Below are positions 1-9,384 of a stretch of DNA of 64,000 nucleotides, piece by piece. The DNA lies in the NCBI GenBank assembly GCA_036924285.1, contig JAYKYS010000009.1:16306001-16370000 (forward strand), written 5' to 3'. The notes beneath the pieces are model-generated. The model worked only from the letters and a program-made list of their open reading frames with translations. It was not told where the DNA came from and searched no databases. A program made the position numbers and the translations under genes. Within the stretch, counting starts at the first letter, position 1, and every line of letters starts with the position of its first letter. The stretch comes from Asterella californica (taxonomy: Eukaryota; Streptophyta; Marchantiopsida; Marchantiales; Aytoniaceae).

Positions 1-88
1 CTATTGTGACCTGAAAGCCAACCCCTTGAGTAAACAACCACAGCCAGAAGCCCGGCGCTTTCTTATGTAGACGGATCACACTCCGACA
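1..88 (+). mobile_element. 3' end of an FD-family LTR (truncated by window edge)
   Basis: The first 88 bases match the last ~90 bases of the FD LTRs seen in full at 8684-9308, 15261-16654, 44749-46119 and 52081-53451, including the shared terminus CTCCGACA. The rest of this copy lies outside the window. The next bases are CCGC, then the R-A repeat begins, so it may be a solo LTR or the 3' LTR of an element to the left. Confidence 0.85.
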
Positions 89-1601
89 CCGCTCGGCTCA
101 AGTTTACAACTTGCTAGATCCAAGGTTACGTATGGGTTGCATAAACTTGTGTTACAAACAGATCTTTTGTACTCTAACTAAAAGTACTCAGCTCTGTACT
201 ATCTAACTGAAGTTATTCCTCTATATCACTGGAAGCATGACTTCTGAATAGCTCCCCAGCGACGCTAACTGCCCATCAATCCAACTATCACAACTTCATG
301 GTACAACCAGAAGATGCTATAAGATCACTCAATCAACTTGATAGAGTATCGATACAACTTGCTGTACACCCTGATCTACCAAGCATTCCAGCAAGGTAAA
401 GCATGCATGCTCCAAAACACTACTCACATCTCAATATAGCACCAACGGCGGTAATACCTGGCAGCTCGGAGAACCCAAACAGCGGCTTAAGATTCATGAC
501 GAATCCGTTCTCCTTCATCACCAAGAGCTAAAATCAGTCCCACATCCTCCAATGTCGAGTTATATGCAGGCATGGCAGTTTCAGCAACAAACTCCTCTCC
601 AAATTGCTCGAAAATGACCAGAATGATAATAGATGATATCGGAAAATCTGAAATTACTAATAACAGAAGTATCTTCGAACTTTGAGACCTCATTCCTCCC
701 AAACTAGTCGACCAATGATGATCAAACTTCACAGGAAGCTTGATTGGACCCTTCACTCCTATCCTGAACAATTTTTAGGTCGAAATCTTGAACCAATTCT
801 CAGATATGAATCAAACCGTAATCTGTGCTAACTTCAGAGCTTTACAGACCCAGGTACATTTGATCCAAGATTCTGAACAAACTACTCGACCATTTGAGGT
901 GAAACTTCCCAAGTATCTTACTGATAAGACATGTTTCAGTCCTGGAAAGTTTCACTCAGAAATTCGACTCAGAATTTAAGCAATAGCAATCTACCCATGA
1001 CTGTCACAGTTCGCTGTTCCCGCCTTATCACGTCTGCACTTCTCAACTTCAATCGGTCGGTTCAGAATCCAAATCGATCAAGAATCTGATGAAATTGATA
1101 TCAAAACAACCAGCACGTCGTCAGCTCTCCAACCCAAGAGACAGCTCCTCAAAACTCCTTACGAGTCTCTCGGAACAACCAGAAACGTGGCGATAGGTAT
1201 GAATGTCACCCCCCTCCACTCAATCGATCATAACGCGCTCATCCTTCCATCAAATTGATCGATTCTTCAGCCCAGATTGTAGCCCCGGTCGAGAGCTTTT
1301 CAACCATACCCTTCGTTTCGCGAATGGACCTCCGAAGCCTCCAGAAACCACAGAAAAGTTGCGAGGATCAGCTAGAACATCATTGGTCCAAAAATGGACC
1401 AATAAGAGCAAAAAGATCTTTACTTTTGTCTTTTTTCCACTCAATTTTTTCCCCTAGAACGAGTTTTTACTCTCCAATGAGACACAAGACATCAACAAGA
1501 CTCTAAGATCTCAGAATATCCTTCAGATATGTTGATGGATTCTTCGCGGTGCGTAACTACACAAAAGCGCCCGACCAGAATGAAAATGATTGAGTCGCAG
1601 A

Positions 1602-1805
1602 CTAATACAACGTCAATATTACAACCTGAAAACGTTCTACAATAAAAGGTACGACAAAAGAAAACGGTGAAGCTATCACTCGATTGTAATATTCTTGTCC
1701 GAAGTTTCTCACGATCCAAGCCCCATGATTGATCTTCGGTCTGCAATGACACCGGACATCGACCCAAAGGTTGAAAGGAACGTTTGATGGATAGTTGAGA
1801 TCCAT
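1602..1805 (-). CDS. Small ORF 2 of the R-A pair (67 aa, unknown function)
   Basis: A 67-residue ORF starting MDLNYPSNVPFN and ending VILTLY. It is clearly homologous to the ORFs at 40045-40248 and 61432-61635. Shared features are PFNxWV near the start, a central RNFGxEYxxxVxxSPF block, and the ILTLY end. It is also similar to the ORF just upstream (1812-2027), so the pair looks like an old tandem duplication. The spacing is tight: the upstream stop and this ATG are 6 nt apart and in the same frame. No signal peptide, membrane segment or known domain is apparent. It may be a real small protein or the remnant of one two-domain protein broken by a stop; a stop at the same place in all three copies makes the latter less simple. 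Confidence 0.5.
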   Translation of the reverse strand: MDLNYPSNVPFNLWVDVRCHCRPKINHGAWIVRNFGQEYYNRVIASPFSFVVPFIVERFQVVILTLY

Positions 1806-1811
1806 TGTTCC

Positions 1812-2027
1812 TCACAACAAAATGTACACCGTCATATCCCAAGTCTCTCCGTATGTTACGATCGGAAGGATCACCGGAAGCTGTAACTCCATCACTCTTC
1901 TCATGAATTCATCGTCAAAGTATGCAACTAACCACTGTCGAAAGTGATCGCGGTGGATGCAATGAAGCTTGATGTGAAACGGATTCAGGAAAGGAAGATC
2001 CGGAGCCGGTAACAAACCTCCGTCCAT
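1812..2027 (-). CDS. Small ORF 1 of the R-A pair (71 aa, unknown function)
   Basis: This 71-residue ORF begins MDGGLLPAPDLPFLNPFH and ends TVYILL. I chose the ATG at 2027 because the homologous loci also begin with MDG (40479 and 61838). It contains one repeat of the same ~60-residue module as ORF 2: PFHIKL, then WLVAYFDDEFMRRVM, then LPVILPIVTYG, then TVYIL. It is the only one of the three ORF 1 copies without an internal stop codon. The function is unknown and no database search was possible. Confidence 0.5.
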   Translation of the reverse strand: MDGGLLPAPDLPFLNPFHIKLHCIHRDHFRQWLVAYFDDEFMRRVMELQLPVILPIVTYGETWDMTVYILL

Positions 2028-2348
2028 AACCACCACTCTTGCAGTTCTTCACTCCTCCATGCAGACCACCGAGAACCCTCACGAATCACCCGCTGAGAGA
2101 GAATATCGTATGAACCTTCGACCCATCATTTTATACACAAATGTGGCGACAAGGACCACTAAAGTGAACGCGCACAGATCTATGACTTGGCACGTTCCTC
2201 TACCGTGCGATCACTTAAACAGATAATCACAAACGTGGCACTCATCATACCGTTCGGCAAGTTACGCGATACGGTTCACGAATCACCGAAAAGAAACACA
2301 ATCTACGTTCCACGAGAATTTCACACAGGAGCCTAACCATAACACGAC

Positions 2349-3353
2349 ACCGTCTCCTTAATCATCAAGCTCAACAGTTCCTAAGTCCCGACCTAGTCCC
2401 GCCTAGGTCGGTCCCAAACATGAGCAAGTCACAAGATGACTTGGGACGGACTTCCCATAAAGTCCAAGGTCCTAAATGGTACCTCCAGCACACCTAGCGG
2501 TCCAACCATCCGTGATGTCCGTCTGGGTCTAGGCTCCCGAACGGTGGTCTAACCCGCCGACTCGTTCTCTAGTCTTGCCCAGCCCTTACAGCGTTCCTAA
2601 GTCCAGACGTCCAAGTCTGGACGAGAATGTGCCTTGGAACCAGCCCAACCATCACCTCATGCCCACAGAGTCCGTCCGCCGAACCTTGGGGTCGGATGAC
2701 TCGTCCTGGTCCACCCAAGCATCGAGCCCCCCTCGTATATACTTCTAGGGATCGACGGCCCCGCCCTCCTCTTTGGTCCCTGAAAATTATACCACAACCC
2801 GATTGTGGTTCGGCCATAACTTCTAACTCGGAGGTCAGATCGAGGATTGTTATATATCAATGGAAAGCTCTCGACGAGGCCTTTCCAATGATACCTCACT
2901 CGTCTCGAGAGCTTACGTGGAGCTCCGTCCACGACCTAAAACGTCCATGGAGCTCCAACACTTAGCTATTTTTCGGAAATCTGTGGTCCAGACCCAGACT
3001 CGAACCCTGTGGTTCGGACCAGCATCCGAACCACGGTCCGTCTGCGTCTCGGACCCACGTCTCGGTTCCACGTCTCGGACCCACGTCTCAGACCTATGTC
3101 TCAGACTCATGTTTCGGTCCGTTCTCCGACTCGTCTCCTTAGGTCAGCGTTTGTCCGGGGATCTCTTGGGGTAGGCCCTTATGTCCTAACCCAAGGTTCC
3201 AACCTTGGTTCAGAGAACCACTTAGGGTTCATCTGATCCCGACTTCCCGACCAAGCCGTTAAGTCCTACTCGTAGCGTTCACAACCTAGCGCAAGTCCGC
3301 TAGAGTTCTGTTGTTCGCGTCTGCGCTCGATCTTGAGAATAAGGATCGCGACA
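2349..3353 (-). repeat. CV-1 3' LTR (outer end truncated)
   Basis: Homologous to the CV-2 LTRs at 41134-42245 and 56500-57573. The minus-strand start is TGTCGCGATCC at 3353. The minus-strand end is lost: homology stops at about 2349, where CV-2 continues for roughly 150 bp more. The sequence to the left is R-A. Confidence 0.85.
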
Positions 3354-4106
3354 CTCATCCCCACTTTGGAGGTTGATGCCCTCATCAACAATGATCCTTT
3401 AAGTTAACACCAAGTTCAAAATGGGTAGCCAACCCCTTGGCGTCAGAATTGCGTTCTGGTAGCTAACCCGCAATTCTCTTCTTGGCTTGAGTCTTAAGTT
3501 GTCGCTAGAACACTTAGAAAATTTCAACTAGTCTCGAGAAAAGCCTTACCTTTTTGGCTTACCCTAAACAAAACTAGTTGACAATTTCTAAACATTCTAC
3601 TTAAGACTCTAACTTGCTAACTATAAGTATTCACACCTACTTACAAGGTCCCCCGAAACTCATTTTCCGATCGCAATCTGATTTGACTTAGACGCGCGAC
3701 TAAGTTTACTTTGCAGTTAGAAAACCGCAAGGTAAGATCACTCCAAACCCCAAGACATATATGAAAGTTCATACTTGCTTTGCCAACGCTACGGCAAACC
3801 TAAGTCTTGACATCAAGACTTAATCTTGATTTAGATGCTTATCCAAACCAGCTCGCTTCCTTTGAGTGTGCTTCGTTCCTCCTCTTGACAACATCCTAGG
3901 CATCTGATCAGAACTAGTCATAGCCATGCACTACCAATACACTTAGACAAAATTTCCAGAAACAAAATCTTTATTTCCAAATACAAGACAAAGCTACAAA
4001 GTCCATCGGTCCAAATCACCTCAAGTTGCTACTCGTATGATTCGACGTTCCTTCACTCCTCGCTGGAAGGAGATGTCCTCATCTTGCTAACGCCCTTGTT
4101 TCCTTA
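3354..4106 (-). other. CV-1 3' untranslated region and polypurine tract
   Basis: About 750 bp between the chromodomain stop codon and the 3' LTR, collinear with 42246-42974 of CV-2. The minus strand just before the LTR reads AAAGTGGGGATGAG, a reasonable polypurine tract for plus-strand priming. No ORF of note is present. Confidence 0.7.
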
Positions 4107-5654
4107 TCACCGTTTGAAGAGGTCTAATACTTCGCTCGCATATGCGAGATCTTCATCTGGCACCCAAGTTGCTTCCTTCAAATGGTAACCACGCCATTTG
4201 ACCAAGTACTCCATCCGGTTTGATTTACGCCGAGATCGCAAAATGGACTCCGTCTCATATTCTGCTTCGCCTTGCACGACATCAGGTTGAGACCTAAGAA
4301 CCTGTTTGCGCACTGGTCGCAAATCATCCTTGAAGTATTTCTTTAATAAAGAAACATGGAAAGTCGGATGCAACTGCCACTCGCGAGAAAGGTCTAATGT
4401 ATAGACGTCTTCGTGCGAGTTCTTCACAATGACAAAAGGCCCCGCGAAATACGATGAAAACTTCACCGATATGTCCTTCGGAAGTGTGAAGTTTTTCGTA
4501 CTTAACCATACTTCTTCGCCCACTTGAAACTTCACTTGCCGCAGATGCTTGTTTACCTGCTTTGTGTATTGTTGCTACGCCTTCTCGAGGTTCTTCTTTA
4601 CTTGCTCCTCGCGCCGCTGCATTGCCGCCACCAACTTTTCAGCTGATGTTTGTCGTGTTCTTGGTCGTGCCGATGTAGAACTCCCTGCAAGAGTCAAGTC
4701 AAGAGGCCCTTTTGGCTCACGTCCGTAAGCCAGCAAGAAAGACGATTCGCCGGTTGCCGAATGCTTCGTGAAATTGTAGCAATACTCCGCAAGACTGAGC
4801 CACTCTGTCCAATCACTCTGGTCCACGCTCACATAATTCCTCAAGTATTGATTCAGAACCGAGTTAACTCGTTCCGTTTGTCCATCTGTTTCCGGATGAA
4901 AAACGGTACTAAATTTTAATTTAGTCCTCAATTTTTGGAACAAGTGTTTCCAAAAGACACTTGTGAACTTAGAGTCTCTATCTGAAATAATACTCCGAGG
5001 TAATCCATGTGAACGTCACCAAGTATCTAGGAACAACCGAGAAGTCGTGAACGCTGTTGCAGTGTCTAAGGTCGGAGCAAACTTCGCTAGTTTGCTAAAC
5101 CGATCAACTATCACAAAAATCGCATTGTATCCATTCGAGTCAGGCAGAGAGGTAATGAAGTCCATGCTGATGCTTTCCCAAGGTCTGGCTGGAATCGGCA
5201 GAGGATGAAGCAACCCTTGTTTCTTCTCATAAGAAACGCGGTTCGCTTGATAGGTTACACATGTTTTCACAAAGTGGGCAATATCGTCTTTCATGTGGGG
5301 CCAATAAAACTTTTTAGCTATCACTGCTAAGGTGGACTTTTCTCCTTTATGGCCTGATAAGGGCGCATCGTGAGATTCTTTTAACAACTTGGTCCTAAGT
5401 TTTCCTTGTCCCACATAAACCCGACTTTGCTTGAACATGAGTAAACCATGTCTTAGCTGCATGTTCTGCAACTTCACTCCTCGCTTGAGTTGTTCCAGGT
5501 ACTCTTTCGCTTGGTCATCGCCCATGTAACCTTCACGTATTCGCCTCTCCAAGTCTGACTCCTTAGGATACATAGCTCGTAAAATCTGTGTTGACGATGA
5601 AAGATATTCCTCCTTGCGACTCAAGGCGTCAGGAACCACATTGTCCTTTCCCGC
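4107..5654 (-). pseudogene. CV-1 integrase with C-terminal chromodomain (broken)
   Basis: Minus-strand integrase region. The zinc-binding segment is at 5300-5400 (HDAPLSGHKG ... KTCVTYQ); its last cysteine is replaced by tyrosine, whereas CV-2 keeps CVTCQ. The catalytic core follows with the first Asp in SMDFITSLPDS, the second in the SDRDSKF region and the Glu in HPETDGQTERVN. The C-terminal part has an FAGPFVIV module, HPTFHVSLLKKY and a chromodomain with MEYLVKWRGYHLKEATWVP. Chromodomains of this type are thought to steer integration to methylated-histone chromatin. Breaks include TGG to TGA at 5016-5018 and CAG to TAG at 4575-4577, both transitions. The segment is cut off from RNase H by the solo LTR at 5655. 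Confidence 0.9.
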
Positions 5655-6286
5655 TGTCGCGCCATTTGACGGCTACATGCTTGACTTCTACTCCGACGCT
5701 TAGGTTTAGTAGTTCTAGAAGTTAGCTCATATTACTTCTAGTCCTTTATGTATATGTTTGACACCTTTGCATACGGTGTTAACACTATTTTGAGTCCTAG
5801 TAGGCTGATAGTATGTTAGTTATCTTGTTCAAGCATTTGTGCTTCCTATCTTCAGTCCTATTAGTTTGGACTCCTGGCACACTGTATGCAGGACGCGGGG
5901 TCACTTGCGCTTGTGCAAGTGACTTCTTACTTGTCTATGACGTTGCCGTAGGTTTCTTGTTCAAAACTTTTCTGTTCATATCTCCGTGTCAGAATTTGAT
6001 CTCAGGCTGAAATTTCGTCTGTGAGTTCAGTAGTACCTCATTTGCATGTAGGGGAAGTTTAGAGGTCTAAACCTTCATAGTTTTCCTCCCTTTGAGTGTC
6101 AAAGTTCACCGCTTAAGCCTATTACTACCAGTAAGACCTAAATTTCGCTTTTGAGCATATCAGAGGATCCTACACTCCTGTGTGAGTGTTTATAGCTCCT
6201 GTTGTGACCTGAAAGCCAACCTCTTGAGTAAACAACCACAGCCAGAAGCCCGGCACTTTCCTAGGTAGACGGATCACACTCCGACA
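5655..6286 (+). mobile_element. FD-family solo LTR inserted in CV-1
   Basis: A 632-bp LTR with ends TGTCGCG...CCGACA, flanked by the 4-bp duplication CCGC (5651-5654 and 6287-6290). The uninterrupted target can be read in CV-2 at 44521-44540, where TTTCCCGCTTTGTGG is continuous. No internal region remains, so it arose by LTR-LTR recombination. Compared with the full 1371-bp LTR it lacks a central block of roughly 0.75 kb after TATGACGTT (about 5943), and it carries a ~60-bp extra segment around 5845-5905. Confidence 0.92.
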
Positions 6287-7796
6287 CCGCTTTGTGGATT
6301 AATTCCACGTTCATGAGCGCCAAGGTATCATGCCACCGTAGTTGCTTTGGCGTCACCCGATCTTGTGTCTCAAAGTACTTGAGCGAAATATTATCAGTAT
6401 ACACTTGGGTTTTGTGAAGTCCCAAGTAATGCCGTCATTTCCTCAAGCAATGAACCACCGCAAACAGTTCCTTCTCGTGAGTCAACCATCGACTCTCTGT
6501 CCCAAATAGCTTCTTGCTTTCGTACGCTACAGGTTTTCCATCCTGCACCAATACTCTGCCAATCGCATAGTCGCTTGCATCCGTGTGCACCTCGAATGGT
6601 TTGTCGAACTCCGGCAGCTTCAGTACTGACGCCTTTGACAACATAGCTTTGATCATCTGAAACGCATCATCCACCTCCTTGGTCCAACTTACATGTGCGT
6701 CTTTGTCCGTCCAGTCCGTCAGCGGCTTCGCGATCTTTGAAAACCCCTTCACATACTTGCGGTAGAACTGCGCCAATCCTAAGAATCATCGCATCCCCTT
6801 CACTGTAGTCGGAGGCTCCCAAGTCACAATCGCATCCACCTTCTGCATATCCGGGCCGACTCCTTCTGCACTAATGACATGTCTCAAGAAGTTAATGCGC
6901 TCCAAACCAAACTCACTCTTGTCAACGTTGGCGAACAGCTTATGCTCCCGCAGCTTCGTCAACAACACCCTTAGCTGCTCCGCGTGCGACTCCAAGGTTT
7001 TGGAGTAGATCAAGATGTCATCGATGTAAACGATGACAAACTCATCTATCTTCTCGCGAAAAATTGTGTTCATCAATGTAGTGAACCTCGAAGGGGCGTT
7101 GCAGAGTCCAAATGACATCACCACGAATTCAAACGATCCGTATCTGGTTCGACAAGCGGTCTTCTCAACATCTGGGTCTGCTATCCGGATCTGGTAATAT
7201 CCTGACTTCAAGTCTATCCTGCTGAAGTACTTTGCGCCCGCTAGCCTATCAAAGAGGTCGTCTATTCTTGGCAAGGGATAATTATTCTTTACCGTCACCT
7301 TATTGAGTGCACGATAATCTACGCAGAGTCGTAACTTCTCATCCTTCTTCTTTGCAAAAAGAACTGGGGCTCCATAAGGTGACTTGCTGGTTCGAATATA
7401 TCCCCGCGCTAATAGCTCACCGAGTTGTCTTTTCAACTTAAGGAGTTCCACCCGATTGAGTCGGTAAGGGGCTTTGGAAGGTGGTTCTGACCCTGGCAAG
7501 ACCTCGATCTCGTGGTCCACCACCCGCCTTGGAGGTAACTCAGCAGGTAACTCATCCGTCAAGACATCCTCAAACTCCTTAATCACTTCGCGAAGCACCA
7601 TCAGAAGTTTAGTCGCGTCTCCTGATGTTTCCTCTTGTCTGTCACTCGCCATCAAATCTGCAACCCGCATCAAACACATGACCCCGTCGTTGAAGTCCAT
7701 CTGTTTGTCTTTGATCAACTTCACCGCAAAGTCATCAATTTTTCGCGCCTTCTGGATCAGCCTCACTCCCAGCTTCGCCCTTTTACTCTAACGTTT
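6287..7796 (-). pseudogene. CV-1 reverse transcriptase and RNase H (broken)
   Basis: The minus-strand open stretch 7766-6786 carries a Ty3/gypsy RT with [55 protein letters not shown], the FGLCNAP segment and the catalytic motif [11 protein letters not shown]. RNase H follows at 6776-6290 with VHTDASDYAIG (first catalytic Asp) and THEKELFAVVH (catalytic Glu). A CGA to TGA change interrupts the RT/RNase H boundary near 6784, and another stop follows HCLRK (6435). The enzyme would copy element RNA to DNA and degrade the RNA in virus-like particles. The residues look catalytically complete apart from the stops. Confidence 0.93.
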
Positions 7797-7800
7797 AACC

Positions 7801-8160
7801 TTAAAGGTTCTGCCTAAGTTCCACTTCAAACCTATCCAAGAAAGTGTTCCCCAAAACCGCATGGATATCATCCATCTCGCACACCGTGAAGTTCTCTATG
7901 AACTCCAACTTCCCACACACAAATCGTACGTCCAAGGCTACTTCAGAAGTTTGGTACGTCCTGCCCTTGGCAAAGCGCACCTGAATAGGCTTGTATGCCT
8001 TGGAGGTAGACAAGCCCAACTTCTTCACCAACTTTGGACTTATGAAGGAGTGAGTCGCTCCTGTATCCACAAGAAAAGTAACATCACGGTTAGCAACCTT
8101 GGCTTGTAGAAACATCAATCCCGGCGTCTTCTTTGTGGTTCTCAAGGTCACAGTCATCTA
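7801..8160 (-). pseudogene. CV-1 aspartic protease (retropepsin-like)
   Basis: This minus-strand stretch has the active-site motif FLVDTGATHSFIS and the downstream AVLGNTFLDRFEVEL typical of pseudo-dimeric retrotransposon proteases of the gag-pol polyprotein. In CV-2 the equivalent site reads DTRATHS, so CV-1 preserves the better active site. A reading-frame break at about 7795-7800 separates it from RT. Confidence 0.85.
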
Positions 8161-8679
8161 GCCCTCCAACAAGCCCTTTGCAACAAATGCATTCATGTTA
8201 CAGTTACTAACCTTAGGTTTCGCACACCCCTTAGCAATATGGCCCGCCTCGCCACAGTTGTAGCAAGTAAACTTAGCGCCATTGTCTTTCTGAGGTGTTT
8301 GCCCTTTAGGTTTTACTTCTGTTTACTGCCGCTTTGCTGTCGGGGCAGAAGTATCCTTCCGGTCCTTCTCACCCCCATCCCACTGTCGCTTGAAGCCCTT
8401 GTTCTTCTTCTGAAACTTGTCCGTGCTGCGTGGTTCAAAAGGTTTCTGTTGCTGGACTTCATCGTCCCCAATTCGTTCCGCTAGCTTCAAAAGTTCGGCA
8501 CATGTCTCAGGTAGCTTCGGCATCCGAAAGAGAGCCTTCTCCGAGCTGGACTTGAGTCCCCCAATGAATATGCATATCTTGGTCTCCTCAGTCACTTGGA
8601 GAACGTGTCTACTTTGACATTGAACTCGCGCAGATAAGCACTTAAGGTCCCCTTCTGCTTCAGTCTCACCAACTCAACA
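8161..8679 (-). pseudogene. CV-1 gag, C-terminal part with zinc knuckle
   Basis: Minus-strand gag with the capsid-like ICIFIGGLKSSSEKALFRMP segment and a lysine-rich tail. A CCHC zinc knuckle, CYNCGEAGHIAKGC (about 8270-8225), presumably binds element RNA. FD-1 inserted at 8683/16655 cuts the gene in two; the N-terminal part resumes at 16655-17122. Confidence 0.85.
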
Positions 8680-8683
8680 CCGT

Positions 8684-9308
8684 TGTCGCGCTACTTGGCA
8701 GCTACATGCTTGACTTCTACTCCGACGCTTGAGTTTAGTAATTCTAGAAGTTAGCTCATATTACTTCTAGTCCTTTATACATATGTTTGACACCTTTGCA
8801 TACGGTGTTGACACTATTGTGTTATATATTTTGAGTCTTAGTAGGTTGATAGTATGTTATCTATCTTGTTCAACCACTCTTGCGCTTGTGCAAATGATAT
8901 CATGCTTATCTATGTTGTGAAAGTACATAACTTAGGTCGGAATAGCCATCTAGGTACCAGAAATTGCCATAGTTTTCTTGCTCAGAACTTTTCTGTCCAT
9001 ATCTCCGTGTCAGAATTTGATCTCAGGCTGAAACTTCATGTGTGAGTTCAGTAGTATCTCATTTGCATGTAGGGGAAGTTTAGAAGTCTAAACCTTCATA
9101 GTTTTCTTCTCCGTGAGTGTCAAAGTTCACCGCCGGATCCTATTACTGCCAGCCAGACCTGAATTTTGCTTTCTGAGTATATTACTAGATCTTACACATC
9201 TGTGTGAGTGTTTATAGCCCCTGTTGTAACCTGAAAGCCAACCTCTTGAGTGAACAACCACAGCCAGAAGCCCGCCGCTTTCATAGGTAGACGGATCACA
9301 CTCCGACA
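8684..9308 (+). repeat. FD-1 5' LTR with central deletion
   Basis: 625 bp, starting TGTCGCGCTAC and ending CTCCGACA. It is collinear with both ends of the 3' LTR but jumps from the ACTTAGG at about 8934 to TCGGAATAGCC, omitting some 770 bp that the 3' LTR holds at about 15513-16280. Confidence 0.92.
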
Positions 9309-9319
9309 TACTCTCTTTT

Positions 9320-9337
9320 TGGTGAACTCGACGTGAA
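9320..9337 (+). promoter_or_regulatory. FD-1 primer binding site
   Basis: TGGTGAACTCGACGTGAA, 11 nt after the LTR. It begins with TGG, complementary to a tRNA CCA end. Exactly the same 18 bases occur in element E (22463-22480). One- or two-base variants occur in FD-2 (46131-46148) and FD-3 (37301-37318). I cannot name the tRNA. Confidence 0.75.
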
Positions 9338-9384
9338 ACACCTAGGGTGGGAGTTTTCTTGAGAGTGTTGCGGGATCATATATC

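Larger units (their letters stand above)
89..2330 (-). repeat. Dispersed repeat R-A, copy 1
   Basis: About 2.2 kb that is homologous along most of its length to 38510-40790 and, over its low-coordinate ~0.9 kb, to 32088-32983. On the minus strand it starts near a TGTGAA present in copies 1 and 2, passes a TATA-like stretch (about 2130), then a pair of small ORFs (2027-1602), and ends in about 1.5 kb with no convincing coding. I do not recognise the class. It could be an LTR plus leader of an unseen retroelement, or part of a duplicated host gene. No terminal repeat or target duplication could be confirmed. Confidence 0.6.

Noticed and set aside
487..771. Minus-strand 94-residue ORF and plus-strand ORFs in 788-1506
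   Set aside because: Not conserved in the homologous R-A copies at 32088-32983 and 38510-40790, and no protein-like pattern.
2325..2349. CCTA before the CV-1 3' LTR as partner of CCTA at 18862-18865 for a target duplication
   Set aside because: About 150 bp of the LTR outer end is missing here, so the match is likely chance.
2569..3236. Overlapping ORFs on both strands rich in Arg, Ser and Pro (also 17.1-18.7 kb, 41.5-42.1 kb, 56.8-57.5 kb)
   Set aside because: They lie in CV LTRs; open frames follow from base composition and are not consistently kept among the four LTR copies.
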